Positions 9,654 through 19,727 of a stretch of DNA of 64,000 bases are shown here, piece after piece. The notes under the pieces are model-generated. The model was not told the DNA's origin. It saw only the letters and a list, made by a program, of their open reading frames with translations, and did no database searches. Position 1 is the stretch's first letter; every line of letters begins with the position of its first letter. Origin of the DNA: Streptomyces sp. A2-16 (lineage in GTDB: Bacteria > Actinomycetota > Actinomycetes > Streptomycetales > Streptomycetaceae); contig NZ_CP063808.1 in the NCBI RefSeq assembly GCF_018128905.1, positions 5,704,001-5,768,000 of the forward strand. Reading direction: 5' to 3'. The translations under genes were made by a program, and so were the position numbers.

Positions 9654-10056
9654 CGACGGGCTGGTCGGGATCGTGCTGGTGTCGCACAGCGCGGAGGTCG
9701 CCGCGTCCGTGGCGGAGCTGGCGAAGGGGCTCGCGGGCGGTGGCGTCCAGGTGCCCGTCGCCGCGGCCGGGGGCACCGAGGGCGGCGGGCTCGGTACGAG
9801 TGCGGAGCTGATCGCCGGTGCGGCCGCCGCCGTGGACCGGGGTGCCGGGGTGGCCGTGCTGACCGACCTCGGCAGTGCGGTGCTCACCGTCAAGGCGCTG
9901 CTGGCGGAGGGCGACGAACTCCCCGCCGGCACACGGCTGGTGGACGCCCCCTTCGTCGAGGGTGCGGTGGCCGCGGTCGTCACGGCGGCGACGGGAGCGG
10001 ACCTCGCGGCCGTGGAGGCGGCGGCCGCGGAGGCGTACGACTACCGGAAGGTGTGA
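9646..10056 (+). CDS. dhaM: PTS-dependent dihydroxyacetone kinase phosphotransferase subunit DhaM (EIIA domain only)
   Basis: 136 residues from GTG 9646, overlapping the dhaL stop. The EIIA-Man-like domain begins GIVLVSHSAEVA; His14 is the expected phosphoryl acceptor. VLTDLGSAVLTVKALL and AYDYRKV near the end are typical. Unlike the E. coli protein, there are no fused HPr or EI domains, so it must depend on the general PTS proteins encoded elsewhere. This single-domain form is usual in actinobacteria. A strong hairpin at 10089-10127 follows the stop and probably ends the dhaKLM transcript. Confidence 0.94.
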   Translation: MSDDGLVGIVLVSHSAEVAASVAELAKGLAGGGVQVPVAAAGGTEGGGLGTSAELIAGAAAAVDRGAGVAVLTDLGSAVLTVKALLAEGDELPAGTRLVDAPFVEGAVAAVVTAATGADLAAVEAAAAEAYDYRKV

Positions 10057-10088
10057 CGGTCCCTGTGTGACCCCTTCCGCCGCGGGGG

Positions 10089-10127
10089 CGGGGGCCGAGC
10101 GCAGGGTCTTCATGAGCTCGGCCCCCG
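10089..10127. terminator. bidirectional hairpin terminator between dhaM and the chitosanase gene
   Basis: GGGGGCCGAGC (10090-10100) pairs perfectly with GCTCGGCCCCC (10116-10126), and C10089 pairs with G10127, giving a 12-bp stem with a 15-base loop. It lies between convergent genes, so it could serve both. Confidence 0.65.
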
Positions 10128-10240
10128 GCACCGCCCGCACGGCCTCCGAGGACGGCATGGTCTCGGCCTGGCGAAGGCGCGCCGGGCACCATCGACGGCG
10201 GGGACCTGCGGGTCGACGACTGCTGGTCGGCGGTCCTGCG

Positions 10241-10270
10241 GGCTCCGGCGGGCTCTGGCGGGCTCCGGCG
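10241..10270. repeat. three tandem copies of a 10-base unit
   Basis: GGCTCCGGCG, GGCTCTGGCG and GGCTCCGGCG run end to end immediately before the stop of the chitosanase gene (10274 on the minus strand), with partial copies flanking. It is short and could be slippage; I attach no function. Confidence 0.6.
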
Positions 10271-10273
10271 GGA

Positions 10274-10972
10274 TCACTTCCCCTGCACGAACAGTTTCGC
10301 CAGTCGTTCCCCCGTCGCGACGGCGGCGGCGTGGTCCTCGATCGGCTTCACCTGGGTGTTCCGGAAGACGATGTAGGTGACACCGGAGGGCGTGCCGCCG
10401 CCGCGCGGATCGGGACGGATCCCGAGTGCCTTCGCGGTGGCGTAGGACGCCTCGCCGATGATGTGACCCGGGCCCACGTCCCCGACGACGGCGTACTGCA
10501 CCCGGTCCCGGTACACGACGGCGGCCACGGACCCGCCCCGCACCCCGTGCTCCCGGTGGTCCCAGATCCGGCTCGGAGCCGGCACCACGATGTACGGCAG
10601 GCGTTCGGCGCTCAGATAGCGGCCGTCTGACTGCTGGTAGGCGGTGGCGTCGGAGAACAGCGGGTCGGTGCGGCGGTTGCAGCGGCGGCCTGGCCGGCCG
10701 TCGCAGTCGATGTCCAGGTCGGCCTTCCAGAAGACGGCGTCCCGGGTGCCGCAGACCGGGACGGTCGCGGCCGTGCCGTCGTCACTGCGGTAGCGACCGC
10801 GCGAGACGGGGGCGCACTTGCGCACCTTGGCCAGGAGGTCCGCGGCCTCGACGTCACCCTCACGCCGCACCACCGACTCCGTCGGGACGGTGGCGAGCTC
10901 CGTCGCGGGGGGTGCCGTCGGGGCGAGCAGAGCGGCACTTGCCGCGGCCAGCGTGAGCGACTGGACACGCAC
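10274..10972 (-). CDS. secreted family GH75-like chitosanase
   Basis: 232 residues from GTG 10972, with GAGGAGAGGG nine bases upstream; further upstream in-frame codons lack a binding site. A Sec signal peptide (VRVQSLTLAAASAALLAPTA) is followed by a compact domain with FWKADLDIDCDG, then SAERLPYIVVP and VGDVGPGHIIGEAS. The Asp-rich DLDIDCDG and GDVGP-GEAS blocks are those of GH75 endo-chitosanases, first known from fungi and also found in Streptomyces. It would cut chitosan outside the cell. The gene is convergent with dhaM and divergent from the FN3 lipoprotein gene. Family assignment rests on motif reading only. Confidence 0.8.
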   Translation of the reverse strand: MRVQSLTLAAASAALLAPTAPPATELATVPTESVVRREGDVEAADLLAKVRKCAPVSRGRYRSDDGTAATVPVCGTRDAVFWKADLDIDCDGRPGRRCNRRTDPLFSDATAYQQSDGRYLSAERLPYIVVPAPSRIWDHREHGVRGGSVAAVVYRDRVQYAVVGDVGPGHIIGEASYATAKALGIRPDPRGGGTPSGVTYIVFRNTQVKPIEDHAAAVATGERLAKLFVQGK

Positions 10973-11320
10973 GATAAGGGACCCTCTCCTCGGCGGCACT
11001 GACGGGCACTCAGCCCAATCTGATGCCGTTTCAGCGGAGCGGCCACCGCAGCGGGGCCGGACGGGGCAGGGGCCGGGGGCCGGGGCCCTCGACGGACCCC
11101 GGCCTCCCGGCCACCCGTACGGCGCGGGGACAGCGACGACAGCGGCCCGCGCCACCAGCGCGAACTCCGTTCACCGCAGGGAGAGTTCGGCCGTGAAGGT
11201 CTTCAGCATACGTAACCCTGCCGAGCCCGGCCCACACGGTCCGCCCTCTTGATACGGGTGCATGACCGGCGCCATATTGGTCCGGACCATTGCCGTGCTG
11301 TCCTCCCGGGAGGCGACAAC
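10973..11320. promoter_or_regulatory. divergent intergenic region of the chitosanase and FN3 lipoprotein genes
   Basis: About 350 bases without a supported gene. It must hold promoters for both divergent genes. The only distinct element I see is a perfect 12-base palindrome, TGGTCCGGACCA, at 11278-11289, 31 bases before the lipoprotein start; it could bind a regulator. I do not see a clear -10/-35 pair. Confidence 0.4.
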
Positions 11321-12301
11321 GTGCGAGGCGTTCCCGTACCCCTGTACCTCTGCGCGGCGCTCGTGTTCGTCGGCTCCTGCGGCTGGGGCGGACCGGACGA
11401 CGGCGAGAGCGGCCGACTGCCCGCCGCACCCGTCGGCGTCACCGCCGCCGCGGGCAGTGCGACCAGCGTGCATGTGATGTGGAACGCCGCCGGCTCGGGG
11501 GTCGAGCGCTACGAGGTATATCGCGGCACCACCAAGGTCGAGGAAGTGCCGGGTGCACAGCACATGGTGGATGTCACCAGGCTTGAGCCTTCCACCCCGT
11601 ATGTCTTCACCGTGCGGGCCCGCGACCCCGAGGGCCGTCTGGGTCCGCCCAGCCGGGAGGTGCGGGCGACGACTCCGGCGGCCACAGCGGCGGACCGCTC
11701 GGCCCCGACCCGCCCGGAGCGGCTGCGGGGCCGGACGGCGGGCAGCCGCGCCGTCCAGTTGAGCTGGGCCGCCTCGGCGGACGACCGGGACGTGGTGTCG
11801 TACGACATCTACCAGGGCAGCGCGAAGATCCACAGCGTGGGCGGCGAGCAGACGGCGGCCGTGGTCACCGGGCTGCGTCCGGGCACCCGCTACTCCTTCA
11901 CCGTCCGGGCCCGGGACGCGGCCGACAACCTCTCGCCGGCCGGGGACACCGTCCGGCTGACCACGCCGGGCAGCGACGACGGCAGGGACACGGCACCGGC
12001 GGACTTCCGCGCCACTGCCCGCCGCGGGGCCGACGGCGCGTACTACCTCGACCTGGCCTGGACTGCGCCCCGGACGGACGGTGTCGTCACTGAGTACCAG
12101 GTCCACCTCGACGGCAGGGCGGCCACCTCGCTCGTGTTCGGCGGGACGCCTCCGCGCGGGCGGGCGACGTACAGCTTCTACCTGGGGCGCGAGGCCGGGG
12201 AGAGGCACCGGGTGCGGCTGCGGGCGCGGCTGCCCGACGGCACCTGGGGCGGGCTTTCGGCGCAGCGCTCGGTGACGACCGGTGCCCCCGCGGCCCCATG
12301 A
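11321..12301 (+). CDS. lipoprotein with three fibronectin type III domains
   Basis: 326 residues from GTG 11321, with GGGAGG (11308-11313) seven bases upstream. The N-terminus (VRGVPVPLYLCAALVFVGSC) is a lipoprotein signal with a VGSC lipobox. Three fibronectin type III modules follow, at about residues 30-118, 128-213 and 225-325; the first two show the usual WNAAGSGVERYEVYRG / YVFTVRARD and LSWAASADDRDVVSYDIY / YSFTVRARD strands. There is no catalytic module, so it is probably an adhesion or carbohydrate-docking surface protein. The neighbouring divergent chitosanase suggests, but does not show, a role with chitinous material. Confidence 0.85.
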   Translation: MRGVPVPLYLCAALVFVGSCGWGGPDDGESGRLPAAPVGVTAAAGSATSVHVMWNAAGSGVERYEVYRGTTKVEEVPGAQHMVDVTRLEPSTPYVFTVRARDPEGRLGPPSREVRATTPAATAADRSAPTRPERLRGRTAGSRAVQLSWAASADDRDVVSYDIYQGSAKIHSVGGEQTAAVVTGLRPGTRYSFTVRARDAADNLSPAGDTVRLTTPGSDDGRDTAPADFRATARRGADGAYYLDLAWTAPRTDGVVTEYQVHLDGRAATSLVFGGTPPRGRATYSFYLGREAGERHRVRLRARLPDGTWGGLSAQRSVTTGAPAAP

Positions 12302-12469
12302 CGGCCGCTCACCTCCGGGCTCCGGGCGAGGCGATCCGTCACCTGTCCGGCCGCACTCCGCATGCGGGCCGGGCCGGGAGCGCTTTGGCTACCCCTGAGG
12401 CAGCACGGTCTTCCCCCACCTCGGCGGCGCCACGGATGTACCGCCAACCGTGCCGCCGGAGGGCAGTCC

Positions 12470-13021
12470 ATGCGCACTGAACAGCTACTTCTCCGCTCCG
12501 GCCTGACCGTCGCGGCCGTCGCCGCGCTGCCGCTCGCCCTGACCGCCGGGCCGGCCGCCGCGGCTCCGGGCATCTCCGTGAGCACCTCCGGATCCACGGT
12601 CTCCGTCACGACCACGGCCTGCTCCCGCACCGCGCCCAGCGGCGGCTGGGGCACCGCCTCGCTCCTCACCAGCAGCCAGGCGAACTTCAGCCAGGGCCGG
12701 CAGGCGGCCCTGTCCGGGACCACCTCGCTCCAGTCCGCGGCCTGGTCGAACGTGAGCCCCGGGACGTACACCGTCATCGTGATGTGCGCCTACGACAACA
12801 GCACGGCGGGCACCCAGTCGATCATCGTCTCGGGGTCGGCCACTCCCACGATCTCGGCGACGGCCACGGCCTCCCCGTCCCGCGGGGTCCTGGGCGGTCT
12901 GGGCGGCGCCACCGAGGACTACGGCACCCTGACGCTGGCCGCGGGCGGCGGCCTGGTGGCGGTCGGCGCGGCGGCCGCGGCGTGGTTCCTGCGCCGCCGC
13001 TCGCGGCCCTACCGTCTCTGA
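12470..13021 (+). CDS. cell-surface protein with signal peptide and C-terminal membrane anchor
   Basis: 183 residues from ATG 12470, with GGAGGG seven bases upstream. A Sec signal ending near AGPAAAAPG precedes a Ser/Thr-rich domain with two Cys (TTACSR and VMCAYDN), then a Ser/Ala/Thr linker. The C-terminus has a hydrophobic segment (GTLTLAAGGGLVAVGAAAAAW) and a basic tail (FLRRRSRPYRL). There is no LPXTG or LAXTG sortase motif, so anchoring is probably by the membrane segment. The layout recurs in Streptomyces secreted proteins of unknown role. A hairpin terminator starts just after the stop. Confidence 0.8.
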   Translation: MRTEQLLLRSGLTVAAVAALPLALTAGPAAAAPGISVSTSGSTVSVTTTACSRTAPSGGWGTASLLTSSQANFSQGRQAALSGTTSLQSAAWSNVSPGTYTVIVMCAYDNSTAGTQSIIVSGSATPTISATATASPSRGVLGGLGGATEDYGTLTLAAGGGLVAVGAAAAAWFLRRRSRPYRL

Positions 13022-13080
13022 AAGGCCTTCGGTCCTGAGGGCCTTCGGTCCTGAGGGCCTTCGGTCCGAAAGGCCCTCAG
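13022..13080. terminator. bidirectional terminator built from a triplicated 15-base sequence
   Basis: GGCCTTCGGTCCTGA is repeated in tandem from 13024, the third copy diverging after GGCCTTCGGTCC. The last part folds perfectly: CTGAGGGCCTT (13051-13061) with AAGGCCCTCAG (13070-13080), an 11-bp stem and 8-base loop. It lies between convergent genes and includes the stop codon of the padR gene. Confidence 0.75.
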
Positions 13081-13619
13081 CTGTCCGGGAGTTCGGCGAA
13101 CTCCCGCAGCGCCTCGGAGAGCCACCCCGTCCAGAAGGTCTCCAGCTCGATGCCCGCGCGCAGGACCAGGTGCTGAAGCCTGGCCTGCGCGCTGTCGTTC
13201 CCGGGCGGGAAGTCCCTCTTCTCGATCTCCTCGTACTCGGCCAACTGCCGCCGGTGCAGTTCGAGATGGCGGCGCAGGTCCGCCTCGAGGCCCTCCGTGC
13301 CGACGACGGCCGCCGCGCGCAGCCGCAGCAGGAGGGTGTCCCGGTGCGGCTTGGGGTCCTGCGCGGCGGCCGTCCAGCGTTCGAGTTCGGCGCGGCCCGC
13401 GGGCAGGACCTCGTAGCTCTTCTTCTGCCCGCGGCTCGGCTGGGCCGCGGGAATCGCCCTGATGTGGCCCTCGGCCTCCAGTTTTCCCAGCTCGCGATAG
13501 ATCTGCTGGTGCGAGGCCGACCAGAAGTAGCCGATCGACCTGTCGAACCGGCGGGTCAGGTCCAGCCCCGCCGACGGCCTTTCGAGCAGTGCGGTGAGGA
13601 TCGCGTGCGGGAGTGACAT
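13077..13619 (-). CDS. PadR-family transcriptional regulator
   Basis: 180 residues. The N-terminal winged helix shows the PadR pattern: HAILTALLERPSAGLDLTRRF, then IGYFWSASHQQIYRELGKLEAEGHI and KKSYEVLPAGRAEL. The C-terminal helices (about 95-175) form the usual dimerisation part. The gene is 21 bases downstream of fadH on the same strand, so the two are likely cotranscribed. A 14-base palindrome upstream of fadH (15714-15727) is the best candidate operator, giving an autoregulated operon. The inducer is unknown, perhaps an aromatic or acyl compound handled by the reductase. Confidence 0.88.
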   Translation of the reverse strand: MSLPHAILTALLERPSAGLDLTRRFDRSIGYFWSASHQQIYRELGKLEAEGHIRAIPAAQPSRGQKKSYEVLPAGRAELERWTAAAQDPKPHRDTLLLRLRAAAVVGTEGLEADLRRHLELHRRQLAEYEEIEKRDFPPGNDSAQARLQHLVLRAGIELETFWTGWLSEALREFAELPDS

Positions 13620-13640
13620 GGAGTCATCCTAGGGACGCCG

Positions 13641-15710
<2,070 letters not shown>

Positions 15711-15713
15711 TTA

Positions 15714-15727
15714 TGCAACTAGTTGCA
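15714..15727. promoter_or_regulatory. perfect 14-base palindrome upstream of fadH-padR
   Basis: TGCAACTAGTTGCA lies 58 bases upstream of the fadH start, in the expected promoter zone. Given the PadR gene at the end of the operon, this is the likely PadR operator. It also lies just beyond the 3' end of the next gene (15765), so there is no competing promoter nearby. Confidence 0.6.
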
Positions 15728-15764
15728 CAACCGGGGAGGGGTGATCCGGGCCACGCGGGCGGCC

Positions 15765-16625
15765 TCAGGTGTACGTGCCCTCGCCGCTGACCTCGTCGGA
15801 CACCCCGGCCTCCGCCGCGGCCAGGCTCCCCAGCAGCGCGAGCGCCTGCTCGGACGGACTGCCGGGCTCGGCCTGGTAGACGACCAGCTGCTGGCCCGGG
15901 GCGCTGTTGACGGTCAACGACTCGTAGTCCAGGCTCAGTTCGCCGACCAGCGGATGCCGGAAGCGTTTGCTCTCCGCGGTCTTGCGACGGATGTCGTGGC
16001 GGGCCCAGAGCCTTCGGAACTCCTCGCTGCGCAGGGACAGTTCGCCGACCGTGGCGATCAGGCGCGGATCGTCGGAGCCGGTTCCGGCGGAGGCCCGCAG
16101 CGCGGCCACGGTGTTCTGGGCCACCGACTCCCAGTCCGGGTAGAACTCCCGGGCGTCCGGGTCGAGGAAGACCAGCCGCGGCAGATCACCGCTGTGGGCG
16201 TGGCCCGCGAACAGGGCGCCGCCCAGGACGTTGTGGGCCAGGACGGTGAGGCAGCGGTCGAAGACCACGGCCGGCGTGCGGTGCCAGCCCTCCATCATCC
16301 GCAGCAGTGCGGGACCGACCACCTCCGGTCGCGGACGGGACCGGTCGCCCACGGGCCGTGCCAGTCGGTGCAGATGGTCGGCCGCGTCGTCCTCCAGGCC
16401 CAGCACGCGTGCCAGCGCGTCGACGACCTGCGCCGAGGGGCTGCGCTCGCGCCCCTGTTCCAGGCGGACGTAGTAGTCGGTGCTGACCCCGGCCAGCACC
16501 GCGACCTCCTCCCGGCGCAGACCCGCCACCCGGCGCCGGCTCCCGGCCGGCAGCCCCGCGTCCTCGGGCCGGACCAGGGCACGGCGGGCGCGCAGGAAAA
16601 GGCCGAGCCTGTTGTCGGTGTCCAT
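15765..16625 (-). CDS. XRE-family regulator with MmyB-like ligand-binding domain
   Basis: 286 residues. The N-terminal helix-turn-helix (about 30-85) reads RRRVAGLRREEVAVLAGVS, then DYYVRLEQGRERSPSAQVVDAL, the standard XRE form of this family. The remainder is the MmyB-like PAS-fold domain (VVFDRCLTVLAHNVLGGALF, then EEFRRLWARHDI and KRFRHPLVGELSLDYESL). In Streptomyces these regulators are usually encoded divergently from a single dehydrogenase gene, as here with the SDR at 16754. MmyB-like domains of this group have been found to bind fatty acids. Repression of the divergent SDR is an inference. Confidence 0.92.
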   Translation of the reverse strand: MDTDNRLGLFLRARRALVRPEDAGLPAGSRRRVAGLRREEVAVLAGVSTDYYVRLEQGRERSPSAQVVDALARVLGLEDDAADHLHRLARPVGDRSRPRPEVVGPALLRMMEGWHRTPAVVFDRCLTVLAHNVLGGALFAGHAHSGDLPRLVFLDPDAREFYPDWESVAQNTVAALRASAGTGSDDPRLIATVGELSLRSEEFRRLWARHDIRRKTAESKRFRHPLVGELSLDYESLTVNSAPGQQLVVYQAEPGSPSEQALALLGSLAAAEAGVSDEVSGEGTYT

Positions 16626-16753
16626 GCCCTCGACCCTAGGCGCGGCCGGCGGCCCCCGGGAGTGCGCAAGGTGGCCGCGGTACTCCTACGATCCGTTCTC
16701 CCCGGGGTGGTACGGCCTGGTCGCGGCCGTTCGCCGGGCCCACTGTGGACGGC

Positions 16754-17521
16754 ATGACAGACACCTGGAACCTCACCCACCGCGTCGCGGTCGTCACCGG
16801 CGCCACCAGCGGGATCGGCGCGGCCACGGCACGGCGACTCGCCGCGGGCGGAGCGAGCGTGGCACTGCTGGGCCGTCGCGAGGACCGTCTCAGGACGCTG
16901 GCGGACGACCTGCGCTCCTCCGGCACCGGAACGGTCCTGCCGGTCGCCGTTGACCTGACCGACGCCGAGGCGGTCGCCCGGGCGGCCGGCCGCGTGACCG
17001 GGACGCTCGGCACCGTCGACCTGGTCGTGGCCAACGCCGGCGTCATGCTGGGCGCCCCCTTCGAGCGTGCCGACACCGACGAGTGGGACTACATGATCGA
17101 CCTCAACCTGCGCGGTCTGCTGCGCACCGCCCGCGCGTTCACCGACGACCTTCTCTCGGCGGCGGCCCGGGGCGGCCGGGCGGACCTCGTGAACGTCGGC
17201 TCGGTCGGCGGCCATCTGCTCTTCCCCGACTGGTCCGTCTACTGCGCCACCAAGGCGGCCGTCGCCCATCTCACCCGCAACCTGCGCGCCGAGCTCGGCC
17301 CCCGCGGAGTCCGGGTGAAGAACATCGAGCCGGGGATCACCACCACCGAGCTGGGCACGGGCATGCGGGACGACGAGTCCCGGGCGTCCCTGTCCCGCAT
17401 GCGCACCGATGTGCGCGCCCTGACCGCGGAGGACATCGCGGAGGCCGTCGCCTTCGCGACGGCGGCCCCGCCGAACGTCAACGTCGCGGAGATGGTGGTG
17501 GTACCGGTGCGCCAGGGCTGA
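16754..17521 (+). CDS. short-chain dehydrogenase/reductase
   Basis: 255 residues from ATG 16754; a GTG at 16745 is an alternative. Classical SDR: VVTGATSGIGAATAR (NAD(P) binding), VVANAGVML (the NAG motif), Ser in VNVGSVGGHL, and YCATKAAV with the catalytic YxxxK. The Arg residues after the second strand (GRREDRL) favour NADP(H). Substrate is unknown. It is transcribed away from the XRE/MmyB regulator, 128 bases between starts, which is the usual pairing. Confidence 0.88.
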   Translation: MTDTWNLTHRVAVVTGATSGIGAATARRLAAGGASVALLGRREDRLRTLADDLRSSGTGTVLPVAVDLTDAEAVARAAGRVTGTLGTVDLVVANAGVMLGAPFERADTDEWDYMIDLNLRGLLRTARAFTDDLLSAAARGGRADLVNVGSVGGHLLFPDWSVYCATKAAVAHLTRNLRAELGPRGVRVKNIEPGITTTELGTGMRDDESRASLSRMRTDVRALTAEDIAEAVAFATAAPPNVNVAEMVVVPVRQG

Positions 17522-17526
17522 TCAGG

Positions 17527-17895
17527 TCACCGGCTCTCCAGCCGCACGTGCAGTTCGCGCTCCTGGTCCCCCGACGCGGAGGCCATGTCCCGCACCGTGA
17601 ACATCGAGTCCAGGGTGGTCCGAAGCTGTTCGATGGCCCAGTAGCCGCCCTGCGCATCGGCCTCGACGGAGGACGCCAACTGCGCGGGCGGCGGGCAGGA
17701 ACGCGTCTCGGTGACTTCGAAGGTCCCCATCCAGACCATCGGCCGCGTCTCATGGAGCTGCTGCGGCACGTCCTCCTCGCCCCGGTCGGACTCGAAGCAC
17801 GCGTTCAGCGTGTCGAAGACGATCCGCGCGTCCTCCGCGCTGCATCCGCTGATCTCCAGCGAGACGGACTCCTCGTGCGTACGCTCACGATCCAT
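17527..17895 (-). CDS. small cytoplasmic protein of unknown function
   Basis: 122 residues from ATG 17895, chosen because GAGAGGAGC is about seven bases upstream; an upstream ATG at 17913 is less likely. The sequence is acidic, without signal peptide or membrane segment, and has a predicted alpha/beta pattern (VSLEISGCSAEDARIVFDTLNACF at the start, MVWMGTFEVTE in the middle). I do not recognise the family. It faces the SDR gene at its 3' end, five bases away. Confidence 0.65.
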   Translation of the reverse strand: MDRERTHEESVSLEISGCSAEDARIVFDTLNACFESDRGEEDVPQQLHETRPMVWMGTFEVTETRSCPPPAQLASSVEADAQGGYWAIEQLRTTLDSMFTVRDMASASGDQERELHVRLESR

Positions 17896-18001
17896 CGTGG
17901 TCGCTCCTCTCATGGCGGTGACCGGACCGCCGGGTTCCCCGCGAACCGCGCCACATCCTCAGAAAAGCACCACCTTTCCCGGAGCACTACCGGCGAAGGC
18001 C

Positions 18002-18271
18002 TCAGCGGTGCGGACGATCCCGGTGCGGATCGAACAACGGAACGGCGATTCCGGCGAGCACCAGGCCTCCGGCCACGAGAATGCCCTCGGGCAGGACCAT
18101 GCCGACGATCAGGAGGGTCACGGCGACGGCCAGGGTGCTCCATGCGCCGGTGCGCCGGTACTCGCGGGGCCGGGCCGGTCGGCCCGACCCCAGCGCACGG
18201 GCGAATCGTGGGTCGTCGCGCTCCAGCCGTGCCGCGAGGTGGATGAGGTGTTCGTCGTCGGGCTGGCGCAT
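18002..18271 (-). CDS. DUF3040 small membrane protein
   Basis: 89 residues. The N-terminus (DEHLIHLAARLERDDPRFARALGSG) matches the DUF3040 helix, which contains the conserved DP-F-A element, and two adjacent hydrophobic segments follow (about 43-60 and 63-80), ending in a basic tail. DUF3040 proteins are common in actinobacteria and have no known role. It starts 21 bases after the end of the antiporter gene, so the two may be cotranscribed. Confidence 0.8.
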   Translation of the reverse strand: MRQPDDEHLIHLAARLERDDPRFARALGSGRPARPREYRRTGAWSTLAVAVTLLIVGMVLPEGILVAGGLVLAGIAVPLFDPHRDRPHR

Positions 18272-18292
18272 GACTCCTCCTTCACACGGCCC

Positions 18293-19528
18293 CTACCGTT
18301 CGGCGTCCGCCCCCACCGCGACGGAGACCGGCGCCGGTGCGGTGTCGTCCGCCCGCTTCCGGGCACGACGTGACCCCAGCACGCGGGCCGGCAGGTGGGC
18401 CCGCCCGGCGGCCACCGGGCCGAGAACGGCCAGGACAAGGACATACCCGGCGATGAACGGCGCCAGTCGCGCGTCGAGTCCCGCACTGGCCGCCATCGCA
18501 CCGAGAATCAGGGCGAATTCGCCGCGGGCGACAAGGGTGGTGGCGATGTCGGCGGCGGGCTGGGCGCCGTAGCCGTAGAGGCGGGCGACGAGCAGGCCGG
18601 CGACGATGTTCATCACGACGGTCACGGCGGCGGCCGCGGCGACGGGTCCGGCGACGGACGTGACGACTCCGGGGTCGATGGACAGTCCGAAGGCGAAGAA
18701 GAAGATCGCGGCGAAGGCGTCGCGCAGCGGGTGGACCAGTCGGCGGATGCGGGGGCCGGAGGGTGTTCCGGCCAGGATCAGGCCCACCATGAAGGCGCCG
18801 ATGGCGTCGGCGACGCCGAGCACCTCGGAGACCCCGGCGACGAGCACCGCCGCGCCGAGGAAGCTGATGACCAGGAGTTCGTCGTCCCGGACCTGGATGA
18901 GCCTGCCGATCAGGCGTGTCCCGTACCGGGCGGCGACGGCCAGCACCAGCAGGAACCCGAATGCCTTGCCCGCCTGGAGGAGCACCTCAACCGGTCCGCG
19001 CGCGCCGCTGATGACCGGCTGGAGCGCGGCGAGGTAGAGCGCGAGGAAGATGTCCTCCACCACGATCACGCCGAGGATCAGCCGGGTCTCGGGGCGGCCG
19101 ATCCGCCCCAGGTCGATGAGGATCTTCGTGACGATGGCGGACGAGGAGATGCCGAGGACCCCGGCGAGCACGAGGGCCTCCCGGCTCCCCCAGCCCAGGG
19201 CGAACCCGAAGCCGAGTCCGGCGCCGACGTTCGCCAGGAGGTAGATCCCGCCCGCCGCGAGCAGCCGCCGGCCCCCGGTGCGCAGGTCGTCGACGTGGAA
19301 CTCCAGACCCAGGTAGAACAGCAGCAGCACCAGGCCGAGCGCGGAGAGCATCTCGAAGTCGTGCGCGTCCTCGACCAGGACCAGCCCGGGGGTGTGCGGA
19401 CCGAGGAGGATGCCGGCGAGCATGAACAGCGGGATGGTCGGAAGCCCGATCCGGCCGCCGAGCCGGGCGAGGAACGCGGCGGCCAGGAAGGCGCCGCCCA
19501 TGGCGAGCAGGGTGTCAGCGTGTCCCAC
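18293..19528 (-). CDS. CPA2-family cation:proton antiporter
   Basis: 411 residues with about 12 membrane segments. Typical CPA2/KefB features are LFMLAGILLGPHTPGL near the N-terminus, LVLLLFYLGLEF, a GISSSAIVTKIL segment followed by VIVVEDIF, and VARGEFALILGA. The VVEDIF acidic pair lies where the ion-binding Asp is found. Actinobacterial antiporters of this type often work with a separate TrkA-C regulatory protein (as in KhtTU), but none is encoded next to it, and it has no C-terminal TrkA domain. Transport of K+ or Na+ out of the cell is a family-level inference. Confidence 0.88.
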   Translation of the reverse strand: MGHADTLLAMGGAFLAAAFLARLGGRIGLPTIPLFMLAGILLGPHTPGLVLVEDAHDFEMLSALGLVLLLFYLGLEFHVDDLRTGGRRLLAAGGIYLLANVGAGLGFGFALGWGSREALVLAGVLGISSSAIVTKILIDLGRIGRPETRLILGVIVVEDIFLALYLAALQPVISGARGPVEVLLQAGKAFGFLLVLAVAARYGTRLIGRLIQVRDDELLVISFLGAAVLVAGVSEVLGVADAIGAFMVGLILAGTPSGPRIRRLVHPLRDAFAAIFFFAFGLSIDPGVVTSVAGPVAAAAAVTVVMNIVAGLLVARLYGYGAQPAADIATTLVARGEFALILGAMAASAGLDARLAPFIAGYVLVLAVLGPVAAGRAHLPARVLGSRRARKRADDTAPAPVSVAVGADAER

Positions 19529-19608
19529 GGGTCACCTCCCCCGGGGGCGCGGACGGACGGGCGTGCTGTGTCTCACGAGGGTGGATGCGAGGACTCCCTG
19601 TGTCTGGT

Positions 19609-19626
19609 GGGGTGGTTGTCCACCCC
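19609..19626. terminator. short hairpin downstream of the secreted-protein gene
   Basis: GGGGTGG (19609-19615) pairs with CCACCCC (19620-19626) around a TTGT loop. It lies about 100 bases past the stop of the minus-strand gene at 19728 and upstream of the antiporter gene, so it could separate the two transcripts. Confidence 0.35.
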
Positions 19627-19727
19627 TGGCGTGTGGGGTGTCCGTCCACCGTCGCATCCGGCCGCGGGGCCCCGCCATCGGTGCCGACCCCCATTTCCGC
19701 GAGGGCCGGCACCTGTCGTTCAGGGGC

